From an uncultured Oscillospiraceae bacterium (GTDB lineage: Bacteria; Bacillota; Clostridia; Oscillospirales; Acutalibacteraceae), in contig URGH01000014.1 in the NCBI GenBank assembly GCA_900547305.1, positions 1-48,314 on the forward strand: 48,314 nt of DNA. The letters are read 5' to 3'. The position numbers and the translations under genes are program-made. This document shows, one piece after another, positions 13,268-23,279 of this stretch (position 1 is its first letter; each line of letters starts with the position of its first letter). The notes beneath the pieces are model-generated. The model was not told the origin of the DNA, ran no database searches, and worked only from the letters and a program-made list of their open reading frames with translations.

Positions 13268-16200
13268 ATGAAAAAAGGCGTTTATAAATTTTTAAGCCTG
13301 TCTGTTGCAATTATCTTAGCCGTATCCTCAAATACGGCGCCGCTGCGGGCTTTACCAAAAAATACGGAGCTTACGGAGGAAATAAAAGCAATTCCCGTTA
13401 AAAGCTACGATATAAAGCGCGCGGGCGGCTTCGGCAACCGCGTTTACCCCGAAAACGGCAACGGCTTTTACGGGGAAAGTTTTGACCGCTATATTGAATG
13501 GGAAATTTCAAAAACAAGGTTTACCTCGGTATCCTCCTGCAATTTGCGTTTTTTAAATATAAATCAAACGGTGCAAAACACCGTGGGACTTCTTTTTCAT
13601 TTATCCGTGCCCGAAAACACGACCGTAAGCCTTGTTGCGGCGCTTAATTTTCCGCAGGATACTTCACGCTGGCGGTTTGATTATGTGCCATCGCTTTCGC
13701 CGCTTACAGGTAACGAGTATTCCTTTATGTCGGACGGCGGAACAGAATGGAGCAAGGCCTCGCTTATTTCCACAAGCGAAAACGGATCCCAATATATGGC
13801 GGGACTTCATTTCGAAAATGCTTTCAGCGGGTATGTAAAACTGCCTTACAGCTCTGTAGGGAACGATTCGGGATTTGTTTTCAAGCCCGAATACGATTCG
13901 GTAAACAGCCTTATTTTCTATTTTGACCGTTTCGGCGGTAAATACGGCGAGGTTACCGTAGGCCCCAATTTTTTTATTGAAAAGGATGGCTGCGGCAGCA
14001 AAATAACCGTGGAAAAGGAATATTGCGGCAACGCCGCATATCGCGCTGTTATATACGAGAGGAACCGCGGCGCGGCTTTTGACAGAGCCGAGTCTGGCGC
14101 GGTTATAAATAAAAAGCTCGGAATAAATGGCGTTACACTGGGTGCGGCGCAGCTTTATGAGTGCCCCGCGAATATTACTGTGGGCGAGCAAAACGACACC
14201 TATATTAACGGCGCTTGCAATGAACCGCTTAAAAATACCGACGGTATACTGTTTTACATTAAGCTGCCCGGGGCTAACCTTGTTCTTCCCGATTTGGTGC
14301 TTGAAAGCCCCGATAGATGGAGTATGCCGTATCCGCCCGTGCTTTCGCTTTTTGAGGGCGAAAAGTGCTATGCCTTGCCGCTCGGGAGTAACAGGTGGCA
14401 GGAAATGACGGTTGAAAAAGCGTATACAAGCAGCTACAGCGGCGGTTTGGAATTTGGCGGGGCTTTTGAGGGCTTTATAAAAATACCGTATTCTGCGTTA
14501 AAAAACGACAGCGGCTTTGCGCTTTTGACCGATACCGATATATTAGAGCAGTTTAAATTGAGATTTGAAAGGGTAGGCGGCAGCTACGGCGATATTTCGG
14601 TATCCGACTGCTATTTGCTCACAAGCAGCACCGCATCCTCTGAAATTTCCCTTACAGATTACGGCACGGTGACTGCGGCGGACGGCGCTTTAAGTACGGA
14701 TAAAGCCTTTGCGCGCTATGGCGAAAGGGTAAAGGTGACTGTAGCCCCCGAAAACGGCTATACATTAAAAGCGGACGGACTGTATATTACATATACCGAT
14801 TTTTCGGGCGCAAGGCGCAAAGCGGTAAGTGAATACAGTCCTGACAACAACGCATATTATTTTGAAATGCCGAAAACGGACGCCGTCATTTTGCACGGCG
14901 AATTTATACAAAGTAATGAACAAAGCTTTGCGGTAATATCGCCCGCGGCTGATATTTCGGGCGCGGTGCGGTTTACATTCAGAGAGCTTATAAATTCGGG
15001 TGCCGCGGCTGAAAAGGGCGTGCTTATTACGCTTGAAGGCTCGCTCGGCGGGAAAATGCTTACCGCGGATATAAAAAATACCGATATAATCGATATAAAG
15101 CTATCATCGGCGGACGCGGCTTTTGAAACCGACGAAAATAATAAATACGCGGATTATTATGTTACGCTTGAAAATATTAAGCCCGAAAACCGCGGGAAAA
15201 ACTATATTGTAAGGGGGTACCGCGTTTCGGGCGGCGAATATACTTATACCGAGCCGATAACCGTTAATTATAACGAGCTGTGCGGGGCGCTTTCGGATTA
15301 CGAGAGTTTTCCCGATGCAGTATCGTCGGGCAGTTATTACGATATCGATTGCAGTTATGTATCATCGCCGTTTTCACAGCTTGCCGCAACCGGCGGTATA
15401 AAAGCCGAGGCAAAATCACCTTGCGATTTACCGCTTGAAAATGTGCAGGATTCGCCTTATTGGTTCAGAATAAAAAACGAACCCGTAAAGATTTCGAATT
15501 ATTACTATATAGGAATATATGTAAAGGTGCCGGCGGCTCGGGAAAACGGCGTTTATATGACCTTCGGCGCAGCGGACGGCAGCGAATACAAAATACCCGC
15601 CGGCAAAAAATACCGACTTTTGAACAAGGCAAGCGGTACGGCGGAGGAGCGAACCACTGTTGAGGGAGAAAACGGCTCGTACCACGGCATAATAACCCTG
15701 CCTGCCGGCTTTGATGGGCTTGTATGCCTGCCGCTTTCGGCGCTGTCCCCGCGCAATTCTGTTACGGATGATACCGAATTTACAGAAATAACCTGCCGTT
15801 TCAGCTATATGGGGAGCGGCGAAAACGCCGTTACTACGGGACCTGCCGTCGGATTTAAGCAGAAAATCGGCAATTCGGCAAATAAAGAAATAACCGAGAA
15901 CCCCATTGTTTCGGCGGATAATTACAGAACCGATATTGCCGCCGCGGAAATGACCGACGATAAAGCGTTGCTTTATTGGGATAAATGCGCGGGAGCGGAA
16001 AATTATTTGCTCAAAGCATATAAAAAGGCGGTTGGGGGGTATGCTTGCGTATCGGAAAAGACCTATTTTTCAAACAGCGGTGCGCTCGATTGCCTTAAAA
16101 GCGGGGAAGAATACTACATAACCGTTGCCGCGCGGGACAACCGAGACAATGTAATTGCCGAGTACAAAACCGAAAGGCTTATATTTACCCCCGCGACCGA

Positions 16201-17686
16201 TTACCGCGAAGTAAGCGCGGAGCCGATAATATACGATACTGTAGACTATACCAACGGAAATATTAAGGACAGCCCATTTGTTAAGCGCAGCTATACCGTG
16301 CTTAACGCATACAATTCCGCCGAGCTTAACCTTAACCCCAACAGGGGCTTCAGGGGCTGTATGGACTTCTTTAATTTCAGATTGACAGACAGCGAAATAG
16401 CGGCTAAAATAGACGCATATGCTTTGCAGCTTAAAAACGCGGGAATAAATTCATCGGTTTATGTGTGCTATTTTTACCCCGGAGATTATATGAACAGCGA
16501 GCTTGACGCGGAATTTTTCACCGCGGCGCAAAAAATATTTGATTGCCTGCGCAAGCGAAAAATGCAGATTTTACTGCGGTTTGCTTATTATGATGAAAAC
16601 AATTTCAACAGCAGAACGCCCACCACGGCGGAAATTCTGCGGCATATAAGCAATCTTTCCGAAAACGGTATAATTGAGCGGAATAAGGATGTTCTGCACG
16701 CTTTTCAGGTCGGGTTTATAGGCAAATACGGCGAGTGGCACTCAGATACCCCCGCAAGCACCGCCGCAGACCGCGGAACGGTTTTAAACGCTTTCGTGGA
16801 AAGGCTTTTGCCGAGCGGCGTTTACGCGCAGCTGCGAATGCCGAACTATTCCGATTATCTGTCGGGTGAAAACGCGGAAAAATACGGCGGTAAATTCGGT
16901 TATCATCTCGACAGCTTTTTCGGCATAGCCGACGGCAGCGAAACGGGCTCAGGAATTTACAGCTACGGAAGAGCCGATTGGAGCAGGCATATAAGTGAGG
17001 CTTATTGCGCGCCGAACGACGCCGAGGCGTATTACTATTCCCAGTTTGACGATTTGGGGGCATACCCCGACGGCTACGGCTCAATAATTGCCGCTTCACA
17101 GCTCAGGCTCACCACATTCAGCGCGATAAACGGCTATATTGACCAAGGCACAAGCGCTCCCGGCTGCATAAACGAGTGGAAAAAGCTGCCCGTGACCGAA
17201 AAATGGCTTGAATACAATAACCTGCCCTATACCAAGGGCTGGTTTACCGATAACGGCGGCAACAAAATAAAGCGTAACGCATTTGAATATATACGGGATT
17301 ATTTGGGCTATAGGCTTGTGTGTCGGGAGCTTTCGGTGACGGAAGAAAACGGAGGTATGAATATATCGCTGTCACTTCAAAACTACGGCTTTGCGGCGGC
17401 ATTCAATATTACCGCGCACCTTACTCTGCTTGATACAAGCGGCAATGAAATCTATTCTTATGCTGCGGGCAATCCGGCCGAGTGGTACGGCGCAAAGCCC
17501 GGTGAAGTGCCCGACGGCGAGCTTATAACATATAATTTAAAAACGAATATGCCGTTGCCCGGCGACAGCGGAAAATATAGGCTTGCGCTCCGACTGGTTT
17601 CAAAATCGGGCGCTACGGCACGGCTTGATAACAGCATACCATATGAAAAAGGATATAATATTCTCCACGAATTTACAGTGAATTGA
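13268..17686 (+). CDS. Large secreted multimodular protein with C-terminal DUF4874/DUF4832 region
   Basis: This 1,472-residue protein has an N-terminal signal peptide (about 1-30). Three copies of an unassigned module are marked by F-(S/E/D)-G-(Y/F/L)-(V/I) lines near residues 186, 399 and 814, each followed by a GGKYG/GGSYG strand or an equivalent. A fibronectin-III-like segment (about 889-976) follows. The C-terminal 460 residues resemble DUF4874 plus DUF4832: NPNRGFRG, VCYFYPGDYM, ILLRFAYYDENN, GFIGKYGEWHSD, then an Ig-like end. DUF4832 proteins look like TIM-barrel glycosidases, but no activity is established. The C-terminal half is a clear paralogue of the lipoprotein at 37424. ATG 13268 follows AGGGTGA. 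There is no membrane anchor or sortase motif, so it is probably released or held by its modules. Confidence 0.8.
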   Translation: MKKGVYKFLSLSVAIILAVSSNTAPLRALPKNTELTEEIKAIPVKSYDIKRAGGFGNRVYPENGNGFYGESFDRYIEWEISKTRFTSVSSCNLRFLNINQTVQNTVGLLFHLSVPENTTVSLVAALNFPQDTSRWRFDYVPSLSPLTGNEYSFMSDGGTEWSKASLISTSENGSQYMAGLHFENAFSGYVKLPYSSVGNDSGFVFKPEYDSVNSLIFYFDRFGGKYGEVTVGPNFFIEKDGCGSKITVEKEYCGNAAYRAVIYERNRGAAFDRAESGAVINKKLGINGVTLGAAQLYECPANITVGEQNDTYINGACNEPLKNTDGILFYIKLPGANLVLPDLVLESPDRWSMPYPPVLSLFEGEKCYALPLGSNRWQEMTVEKAYTSSYSGGLEFGGAFEGFIKIPYSALKNDSGFALLTDTDILEQFKLRFERVGGSYGDISVSDCYLLTSSTASSEISLTDYGTVTAADGALSTDKAFARYGERVKVTVAPENGYTLKADGLYITYTDFSGARRKAVSEYSPDNNAYYFEMPKTDAVILHGEFIQSNEQSFAVISPAADISGAVRFTFRELINSGAAAEKGVLITLEGSLGGKMLTADIKNTDIIDIKLSSADAAFETDENNKYADYYVTLENIKPENRGKNYIVRGYRVSGGEYTYTEPITVNYNELCGALSDYESFPDAVSSGSYYDIDCSYVSSPFSQLAATGGIKAEAKSPCDLPLENVQDSPYWFRIKNEPVKISNYYYIGIYVKVPAARENGVYMTFGAADGSEYKIPAGKKYRLLNKASGTAEERTTVEGENGSYHGIITLPAGFDGLVCLPLSALSPRNSVTDDTEFTEITCRFSYMGSGENAVTTGPAVGFKQKIGNSANKEITENPIVSADNYRTDIAAAEMTDDKALLYWDKCAGAENYLLKAYKKAVGGYACVSEKTYFSNSGALDCLKSGEEYYITVAARDNRDNVIAEYKTERLIFTPATDYREVSAEPIIYDTVDYTNGNIKDSPFVKRSYTVLNAYNSAELNLNPNRGFRGCMDFFNFRLTDSEIAAKIDAYALQLKNAGINSSVYVCYFYPGDYMNSELDAEFFTAAQKIFDCLRKRKMQILLRFAYYDENNFNSRTPTTAEILRHISNLSENGIIERNKDVLHAFQVGFIGKYGEWHSDTPASTAADRGTVLNAFVERLLPSGVYAQLRMPNYSDYLSGENAEKYGGKFGYHLDSFFGIADGSETGSGIYSYGRADWSRHISEAYCAPNDAEAYYYSQFDDLGAYPDGYGSIIAASQLRLTTFSAINGYIDQGTSAPGCINEWKKLPVTEKWLEYNNLPYTKGWFTDNGGNKIKRNAFEYIRDYLGYRLVCRELSVTEENGGMNISLSLQNYGFAAAFNITAHLTLLDTSGNEIYSYAAGNPAEWYGAKPGEVPDGELITYNLKTNMPLPGDSGKYRLALRLVSKSGATARLDNSIPYEKGYNILHEFTVN

Positions 17687-17700
17687 AAGGCGGAAAAGCA

Positions 17701-18375
17701 ATGAGAATAGTTTTTTTCGGAGACAGCATTACAGAGGGCTGCTTTGAATTGTTTGATAACCACTGCGGCGGAATTGATGTTGTAAGGGACGTACCGTCGG
17801 GGTATGCCTCACTGATAACGGAAAGGCTTAAAAGGCGTTTCGGCGACAGTGAAATTACTGCCTTTAACGCAGGGGTCGGCGGTGAGACCGCCGCCGACGG
17901 GCTTAAAAGAATTGAAAGCGACGTTATATCAAAAAAGCCGGATATAGTTACGGTTTGCTTCGGGCTTAACGATATAGGTCAGACCCCGTGTGATGACTAC
18001 GGCAATACGCTGGCTGAAATTTTTAAAAGACTGAACAGCGCAGGCGCAAAAGTTATATTTATGACGCCGAATATGGTAAATACATATGTTCACCCGCTGA
18101 ATCTCAAAATACTAAAATGTACGGCGGAGAGCTGCGCCGAGCGGCAAAACAACGGCACTGTGGATACGCTTATGGATATTGCGCGGCAGCGCGCCGCGGA
18201 ATACGGCGTTCCCGTGTGCGATACTTATGCGGTGTGGAAGAAAATGAGCGGTTACGGAATCGACACAACCGCGCTGCTGTGCAATCATATAAACCACCCC
18301 ACCCGTGAAATGCACCGTCTTTTTGCCGATATGCTTGAGAAAACTATTACAGAAATAATGCAAAAAGACATATAA
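17701..18375 (+). CDS. SGNH/GDSL-type esterase
   Basis: This 224-residue hydrolase starts MRIVFFGDSITEG, giving the block I nucleophile S9. Block II is AGVGGETA (G60), block III GLND (N90), and block V is near NHINHPT (H199). The usual DxxH of block V reads HxxH here, which may change or weaken the catalytic triad. It has no signal peptide, so the likely job is cytosolic deacylation of imported sugars. I chose ATG 17701, behind GAAAGGCGG, over an upstream TTG. It ends the first glycan operon, just before the terminator at 18403. Confidence 0.85.
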   Translation: MRIVFFGDSITEGCFELFDNHCGGIDVVRDVPSGYASLITERLKRRFGDSEITAFNAGVGGETAADGLKRIESDVISKKPDIVTVCFGLNDIGQTPCDDYGNTLAEIFKRLNSAGAKVIFMTPNMVNTYVHPLNLKILKCTAESCAERQNNGTVDTLMDIARQRAAEYGVPVCDTYAVWKKMSGYGIDTTALLCNHINHPTREMHRLFADMLEKTITEIMQKDI

Positions 18376-18402
18376 AGCCGAATTTGCGCTCTAAAATCCG
18401 AT

Positions 18403-18447
18403 TTACATTAAAAAATCCCGCTGTTTAAGCGGGATTTTTTAATGTAA
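18403..18447. terminator. Bidirectional terminator between the glycan operon and the AraC gene
   Basis: AATCCCGCT and AGCGGGATT form the core, extended by TTACATTAAAA/TTTTAATGTAA on both sides, with T-runs on either strand. It separates convergent genes. The remaining bases to 18603 hold nothing that I can assign. Confidence 0.9.
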
Positions 18448-18603
18448 TAAGGCTCTTTGTGTATCGTGCCGTAAAATATTTCCAAAAAAATAACGCTAAA
18501 AATCATACTATCTTCCATATAAATAAATAATTTCATCCATTGTGCTAATGATGAAAAATGTATATAATTTATTTGTTGAAAGTGTTTGATTTTGTAAAAC
18601 ATC

Positions 18604-19440
18604 TTAAAATTTGAATTTTTGCCTATAATCGCTTGGTGAAAGACCGGTTTTCTTTTTAAAACGCTTGCAGAAATACATTGAATCGGCAAAGCCCACGAGC
18701 TTTGAAATTTCAATGATTTTGTAATCGGTTGTGGAAAGCAGGTTCTGCGCGTTTGTTATTCGCAAATTGAGAATGTAGTTCTGCGGCGACGTGCCGGTGG
18801 CCTTTCGGAATTTTGAAAGGAAGTGAGAAACGCTCATATTACATTCTTCGGCGTATTCGGTGTTGGAAAAGTCCTTATAAAAATCCATATTCATTTTTTT
18901 ACAAAGGTTATCTATTACAAGGTCGGACGGCTTTTTCAGGGAGGTTTTTATCTCGCGGCTTAATGATATAAGCGCCAAACGGGCATAATCGTTGGCAGCC
19001 TGCAAATAGCCTATAGGTTTATTTTGCAGCTCATCAATAACCTTTTTAAAGTACTCTTTAAAGTTTATGTCATTGTTTATTGTTATTATTTTCATATCGT
19101 TAAGCTCAAGCTCGCAAAGCAGCTTTTCAACGGCTGTCCCGCCGAAGTGCAGCCAGTATGTTTGGGTTTTATCTTTTTGGCGGTATTTATATATTTGCGG
19201 CTCGTGCGGGTGGTAAAGCACCACGGTTTTTCCCGGCAGCTTTTCGTAATCCTCACCGAATTTGAAAAAGCCGCAGCCGTTTTCAATATAGAGCAGCTGA
19301 TAATCAGGCAGACCGTTTGCGCGGTTGTTATCGGGACTGTTTTCCTCAATAACCGCATGCCCCGCACAGCTTACTTCAAAATCAGACGCGGTTATTTTAT
19401 GGTTGGTAATGTTGTCATACAGTCTTACGTCAATATACAT
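18604..19440 (-). CDS. AraC-family transcriptional regulator
   Basis: This 278-residue protein has an N-terminal cupin-type sensing domain (about 1-150: VVLYHPHEPQIYKYR, QTYWLHFGG) and a C-terminal double helix-turn-helix (about 180-278) with MSVSHFLSKFRKATGTSPQNYIL and KLVGFADSMYFCKRFKKKTGLSPSDYR, both canonical AraC signatures. I chose ATG 19440, behind AAAGGTGGGA. It is transcribed away from the transporter and surface-protein gene run that begins at 19557, and convergent to the first glycan operon. The likely role is sugar-dependent activation of one or both; the effector is unknown. Confidence 0.93.
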   Translation of the reverse strand: MYIDVRLYDNITNHKITASDFEVSCAGHAVIEENSPDNNRANGLPDYQLLYIENGCGFFKFGEDYEKLPGKTVVLYHPHEPQIYKYRQKDKTQTYWLHFGGTAVEKLLCELELNDMKIITINNDINFKEYFKKVIDELQNKPIGYLQAANDYARLALISLSREIKTSLKKPSDLVIDNLCKKMNMDFYKDFSNTEYAEECNMSVSHFLSKFRKATGTSPQNYILNLRITNAQNLLSTTDYKIIEISKLVGFADSMYFCKRFKKKTGLSPSDYRQKFKF

Positions 19441-19463
19441 AAACTTCCCACCTTTCGGTTTGG

Positions 19464-19492
19464 ATTTTAACATATAAATTTTCTCTTGTCAA
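19464..19492 (-). promoter_or_regulatory. Sigma-A promoter of the AraC-family regulator
   Basis: On the minus strand, TTGACA (19492-19487), 17 bases, TAAAAT (19469-19464). On the plus strand the 19493-19556 stretch shows no good -35/-10 pair for the next operon, which fits dependence on an activator. Confidence 0.75.
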
Positions 19493-19556
19493 TAGCATGA
19501 AACGCGGCGGTTATTAAGCGCTGTAACGTTCGGCTCGGAAAGTTGAGGGTAATTCG

Positions 19557-22364
19557 GTGAAAAAAATAGTTTCTTCCATTTCTGCGGTTTTAATATTGCT
19601 TACCTGCCCGTTTTCGGCGCTTGCCGCAAACAGCGGCACAGATTACCGCAGCTATCTGTCGGGTATCGAAACGGCAGAAGTAAACGGTGATTTTGAGATT
19701 TCTTTAAGCACGCCGTCCGCTCTGTTTGCGGGCGCGGCCCTTTCGGAATTTGAGGGAGAAAAAGCGGTTACTTTTACCGATGAAAACGGCAAAGCCGATT
19801 TCGTTTTTTCGGCAGAAAGCGATATGAGCTGCCATATAGAACTCACATATGCGCCCGTAACGGGCGGCAGTACTGGCGGCAGCTCGGCGGGAATTATGAT
19901 AAACGGCGCGTACCCGTTTAACGAGGCGAAGGAGCTTGACCTTTTTTGGCGGTGGAAAAATTCCGAGGTTGCAACAGATAAGCGCGGAAACGAAATTCTT
20001 TCCTCAATGAGCGTGGTAGTGGAAAAAACCGCGGCGGTGCTTTCAGACCCCTCGGGTAGGCAGCAAAAGCCCCTGCTTTTCGGGTTTAAAAAAGGCGAAA
20101 ACAAAATAAGCGTTATTGCAAACACGGGAAATTTCCGATTGCTTAAAATAAGACTTTTTACGGGCAAAACGCTTAAAGGCTACAGTGAAACCGTAAAAGA
20201 CGGCAGGGCTGCAAGCGGCAGGGAAATCATTCTTGAGGCGGAAAAGTTTGCCGAGGCTTCCTCTACAACGCTTACGCCAGATTATGATAAAAGCAGCGCC
20301 GAGACATCCCCCAACGACCCCGTAAAGCTTTTATATAACTATATACCCGATGAAAAATACCGTTACGCAGGGCAGTGGCTTAAATGGGAGTTTACGCCCG
20401 AGGAAAGCGGACTGTATGAAATTTCAATGCGGGTAAGGCAAAACGCAAAAAGCGGCTTTACCTCATCCCGCAGACTTTACATAAACGGCGAAGTGCCGTT
20501 TGCGGAATGTGATGAAATAAAGTTTGAATATTCAGGCGACTGGTACATAAAGGAGCTTGGCGGAGAAGAGCCTTATACATTTTATTTTGAAAAAGGCAAG
20601 CAGTATGCGCTGACGCTAGAAGTGACCGCAGGCTCGCTTTCGGAAATTACGGGCAGATTGGACGACCTTATTTACAGGCTCAATTCGCTTTACCGCAGCG
20701 TGATTATGGTTATAGGCACCGACCCCGATACATACAGAGATTATCAGCTCGGGAAAATGATTCCGAATTTTAACGAGACGGTTGGTTCGCTTGAAACGGA
20801 GCTTGAAAGCATAACCAAAGAGCTTGAAAACCGCAATTCGGGGCGCTCGGGCAGCTCGCTTTCGGGCTTTCATTCGCTTTTGAACAGGCTTGCGGGAATC
20901 AAGAAAAAACCCGATACGCTGGCTAAAAATATTTCGTCCTTTAAAAGTGAAATAAGCACCCTTTCCTCTTGGAATCAGGACGCGAAGGACCAACCGCTTG
21001 ATATTGATTATATTGATATTCATTCGCCCGATAAATGCCGCAAAAATGCGGGCGGCTCGTTTTTTAAGCAGTTGGCTTTTGATATTAAGCGCATAGTTTC
21101 CTCCTTTGCTGAGGATTACGGAACGGTGGGCGACGTTTACGACGAGGCGTCCTCGCTTAATATATGGATGAGCGCCGGCAGAGATCAGATGAATATTCTT
21201 AAAAAGCTGGTGGATAATTCCTTTGCTGCAAGGTACGGAATAAACTCCAATATCTCCTTGGTTACGGTGGATATACGAACGGCGGTGCTGGCGGGAATAG
21301 CGCCCGACGTTTCGCTGTTTGTTTCGGGGGATATGCCGGTTAATTTGGCGCTTAGGGGCGCGGTTGCCGATTTATCAAAGCAGGAGGGCTTTGACGCCGT
21401 TGCAAAGCGCTTTGAAAGCGAAACGCTGAAGCCCTTTGAATACGGCGGCGGAACATATGCGCTGCCCATAAGCGAAACCTTTAATATGATGTTTGTGCGA
21501 ACCGACGTTTTTGAAGAACTGGGGCTTGACGTGCCCGATACCTGGGAGGATTTTTACAGGGTCTCCACAATACTGCAAAGAAATAACTTAGAGGTGGGCG
21601 TGCCCGCAAATATAGGAATGTTCGCAACGCTCCTGTTCCAGAACGGCGGCAGCTTTTATAACGAAAAGCTTAACGGTACAGAGTTCGGCAGCGAGGCTGC
21701 CATAAAGGCGTTTGAAACCTGGACGGGACTTTTTGCAAGATACGGTTTTCCGCTTGCGTACGATTTTTATAACCGTTTCAGTTCAGGCGAAATGCCGCTT
21801 GCCATAACCGATTATACACAGTATTTAAAGGTTGAGGCGGCGTCCCCCGAGCTTTCGGGCAGGTGGGGAATGTACTTAATACCGGGAACCGCAAAGCCCG
21901 ACGGCAGCATTAACCGTACGCTTTCCATAAGCGCGGCGTCCGGAGCGGATACAAGCCCCGGGCTTGCACAATCGGTAACGTCGGCGGTTATTTTCAGCGG
22001 CTCAAAGCATAAGGCGGAGGCGTGGAAATTCCTCGATTGGTTTACGTCAGATGGGACTCAAAGTCAGTACGGCAGGGAAATAGAGGACGCGCTCGGCTCT
22101 ATTTCGCGGTATACCTCGGCTAATGTAAACGCGTTTAAATCGCTGCCGTGGAGCAAGGCGGAGCGCGAGCTTTTGGAAACACAGCGGGGCAGCATAAGGG
22201 CGATAAACGAGGTATCGGGTAATTACAGCGTAACGCGCGAGCTTATAAACGCTTTCCGCAAGGTGGTTTACAGCAATTCCAACGCAACCGATACAATATA
22301 CACCTACAACAAGCGAATAAACAAAGAGCTTGCCCGTAAGAATAAGGAGAGTGGCAACAGATGA
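19557..22364 (+). CDS. Extended extracellular solute-binding protein (CUT1) with N-terminal carbohydrate-binding-like region
   Basis: At 935 residues this is roughly twice the usual solute-binding protein. After a signal peptide (about 1-24) come two beta-rich segments. One lies at about 30-215. The second, about 222-365 (IILEAEKFAEAS, WLKWEFTPEESGLYEISMRVRQ, RRLYINGE), resembles CBM6/35-type modules. A helical linker follows (about 370-530). The C-terminal part (from about 536, NIWMSAGRDQMN) is a family-1 sugar-binding fold with TYALPISETFNMMFVRTDVFEELGLDVPDTWEDF and an AWKFLDWF segment. The start is GTG at 19557 with GAGGG upstream. There is no clear lipobox, so it may be held by the extra domains. 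The stop overlaps the next permease by four bases. Confidence 0.85.
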   Translation: MKKIVSSISAVLILLTCPFSALAANSGTDYRSYLSGIETAEVNGDFEISLSTPSALFAGAALSEFEGEKAVTFTDENGKADFVFSAESDMSCHIELTYAPVTGGSTGGSSAGIMINGAYPFNEAKELDLFWRWKNSEVATDKRGNEILSSMSVVVEKTAAVLSDPSGRQQKPLLFGFKKGENKISVIANTGNFRLLKIRLFTGKTLKGYSETVKDGRAASGREIILEAEKFAEASSTTLTPDYDKSSAETSPNDPVKLLYNYIPDEKYRYAGQWLKWEFTPEESGLYEISMRVRQNAKSGFTSSRRLYINGEVPFAECDEIKFEYSGDWYIKELGGEEPYTFYFEKGKQYALTLEVTAGSLSEITGRLDDLIYRLNSLYRSVIMVIGTDPDTYRDYQLGKMIPNFNETVGSLETELESITKELENRNSGRSGSSLSGFHSLLNRLAGIKKKPDTLAKNISSFKSEISTLSSWNQDAKDQPLDIDYIDIHSPDKCRKNAGGSFFKQLAFDIKRIVSSFAEDYGTVGDVYDEASSLNIWMSAGRDQMNILKKLVDNSFAARYGINSNISLVTVDIRTAVLAGIAPDVSLFVSGDMPVNLALRGAVADLSKQEGFDAVAKRFESETLKPFEYGGGTYALPISETFNMMFVRTDVFEELGLDVPDTWEDFYRVSTILQRNNLEVGVPANIGMFATLLFQNGGSFYNEKLNGTEFGSEAAIKAFETWTGLFARYGFPLAYDFYNRFSSGEMPLAITDYTQYLKVEAASPELSGRWGMYLIPGTAKPDGSINRTLSISAASGADTSPGLAQSVTSAVIFSGSKHKAEAWKFLDWFTSDGTQSQYGREIEDALGSISRYTSANVNAFKSLPWSKAERELLETQRGSIRAINEVSGNYSVTRELINAFRKVVYSNSNATDTIYTYNKRINKELARKNKESGNR

Positions 22365-23266
22365 AGAATAAAACAGGTCTTTTGTCACGCATGGGCAAAT
22401 ATAAGGAATGCTATTTGCTTATAGCTCCGTTTTACATTATTTTCAGCATTTTTGTTATAGCCCCCATTGTCATTGCGATATTTTTCGGCTTTACGGATTT
22501 TAATATGCTTGAGCCCCCTAAGTTTATAGGGCTTTCAAATTATTTAACGCTGCTGTTTGAGGACGACGTGTTCTTGGTGGCGGTAAGAAATACGCTTATA
22601 TTCGCGGTTATAACAGGGCCTATAAGCTATTTTGCCTGTCTGTTTTTCGCGTGGATGATAAACGAGCTGCCGCGCACGCTGCGCTCGGTTATGACCTTTG
22701 TGTTTTACGCGCCCTCAATGTCGGGAATGCTGTATGTTATATGGTCGTATATCTTCTCGGGCGATATGTACGGCTTTTTAAATCAGCTGCTTATGTCCTC
22801 GGGGCTTGTAAAAGAGTCCGTGCAATGGCTGACGGACACAAAAACCATGCTCGGTTGCATTATAATAGTGCAGATATGGATGAGCCTCGGAACTTCGTTC
22901 CTTGCCTTTATTGCAGGCCTTCAAAATGTTGACCGCAGCCTTTACGAGGCGGGCGCGGTGGACGGAGTGCGAAACCGCATGCAGGAGCTTATATACATAA
23001 CTCTGCCATCGATGGGCCCGCAGCTGCTTTTCAGCGCGGTTATGCAGATAAGCGCGGCGTTTTCGGTAAGCGATGTTTGTATGACCCTTGCGGGCTTTCC
23101 CTCAACCGATAACGCGGCGCTCACGGTTGCAACGCACGCGTATGACTACGGTATGATAAGGTTTGAAATGGGCTATGCCTGCGCCGTTACCTCGGTTTTG
23201 TTTATTGCAATGATGGCGGTAAACAACTGTATACAGAAAATCATCGGCAAGTACGCCGCTGTTTAA
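22361..23266 (+). CDS. Sugar ABC transporter permease (MalF/UgpA type)
   Basis: This 301-residue inner-membrane protein has six predicted helices (CUT1 family), starting with an N-terminal LLIAPFYIIFSIFVIAPIVIAIFFGF helix. The EAA loop that contacts the ATPase reads EAGAVDGVRNRMQELIYITLP. It is coupled to the solute-binding gene upstream (ATGA) and to the partner permease 13 bases downstream. No ATP-binding subunit is encoded in the window. In Firmicutes these transporters usually share an MsmK/UgpC-type ATPase encoded elsewhere. Confidence 0.95.
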   Translation: MKNKTGLLSRMGKYKECYLLIAPFYIIFSIFVIAPIVIAIFFGFTDFNMLEPPKFIGLSNYLTLLFEDDVFLVAVRNTLIFAVITGPISYFACLFFAWMINELPRTLRSVMTFVFYAPSMSGMLYVIWSYIFSGDMYGFLNQLLMSSGLVKESVQWLTDTKTMLGCIIIVQIWMSLGTSFLAFIAGLQNVDRSLYEAGAVDGVRNRMQELIYITLPSMGPQLLFSAVMQISAAFSVSDVCMTLAGFPSTDNAALTVATHAYDYGMIRFEMGYACAVTSVLFIAMMAVNNCIQKIIGKYAAV

Positions 23267-23279
23267 AGGAGACTCTTAA

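Noticed and set aside
13664..14191. 175-codon minus-strand frame inside the 1,472-residue protein gene
   Set aside because: Overlaps a well-supported modular gene on the other strand, with no ribosome site and no recognisable protein features.
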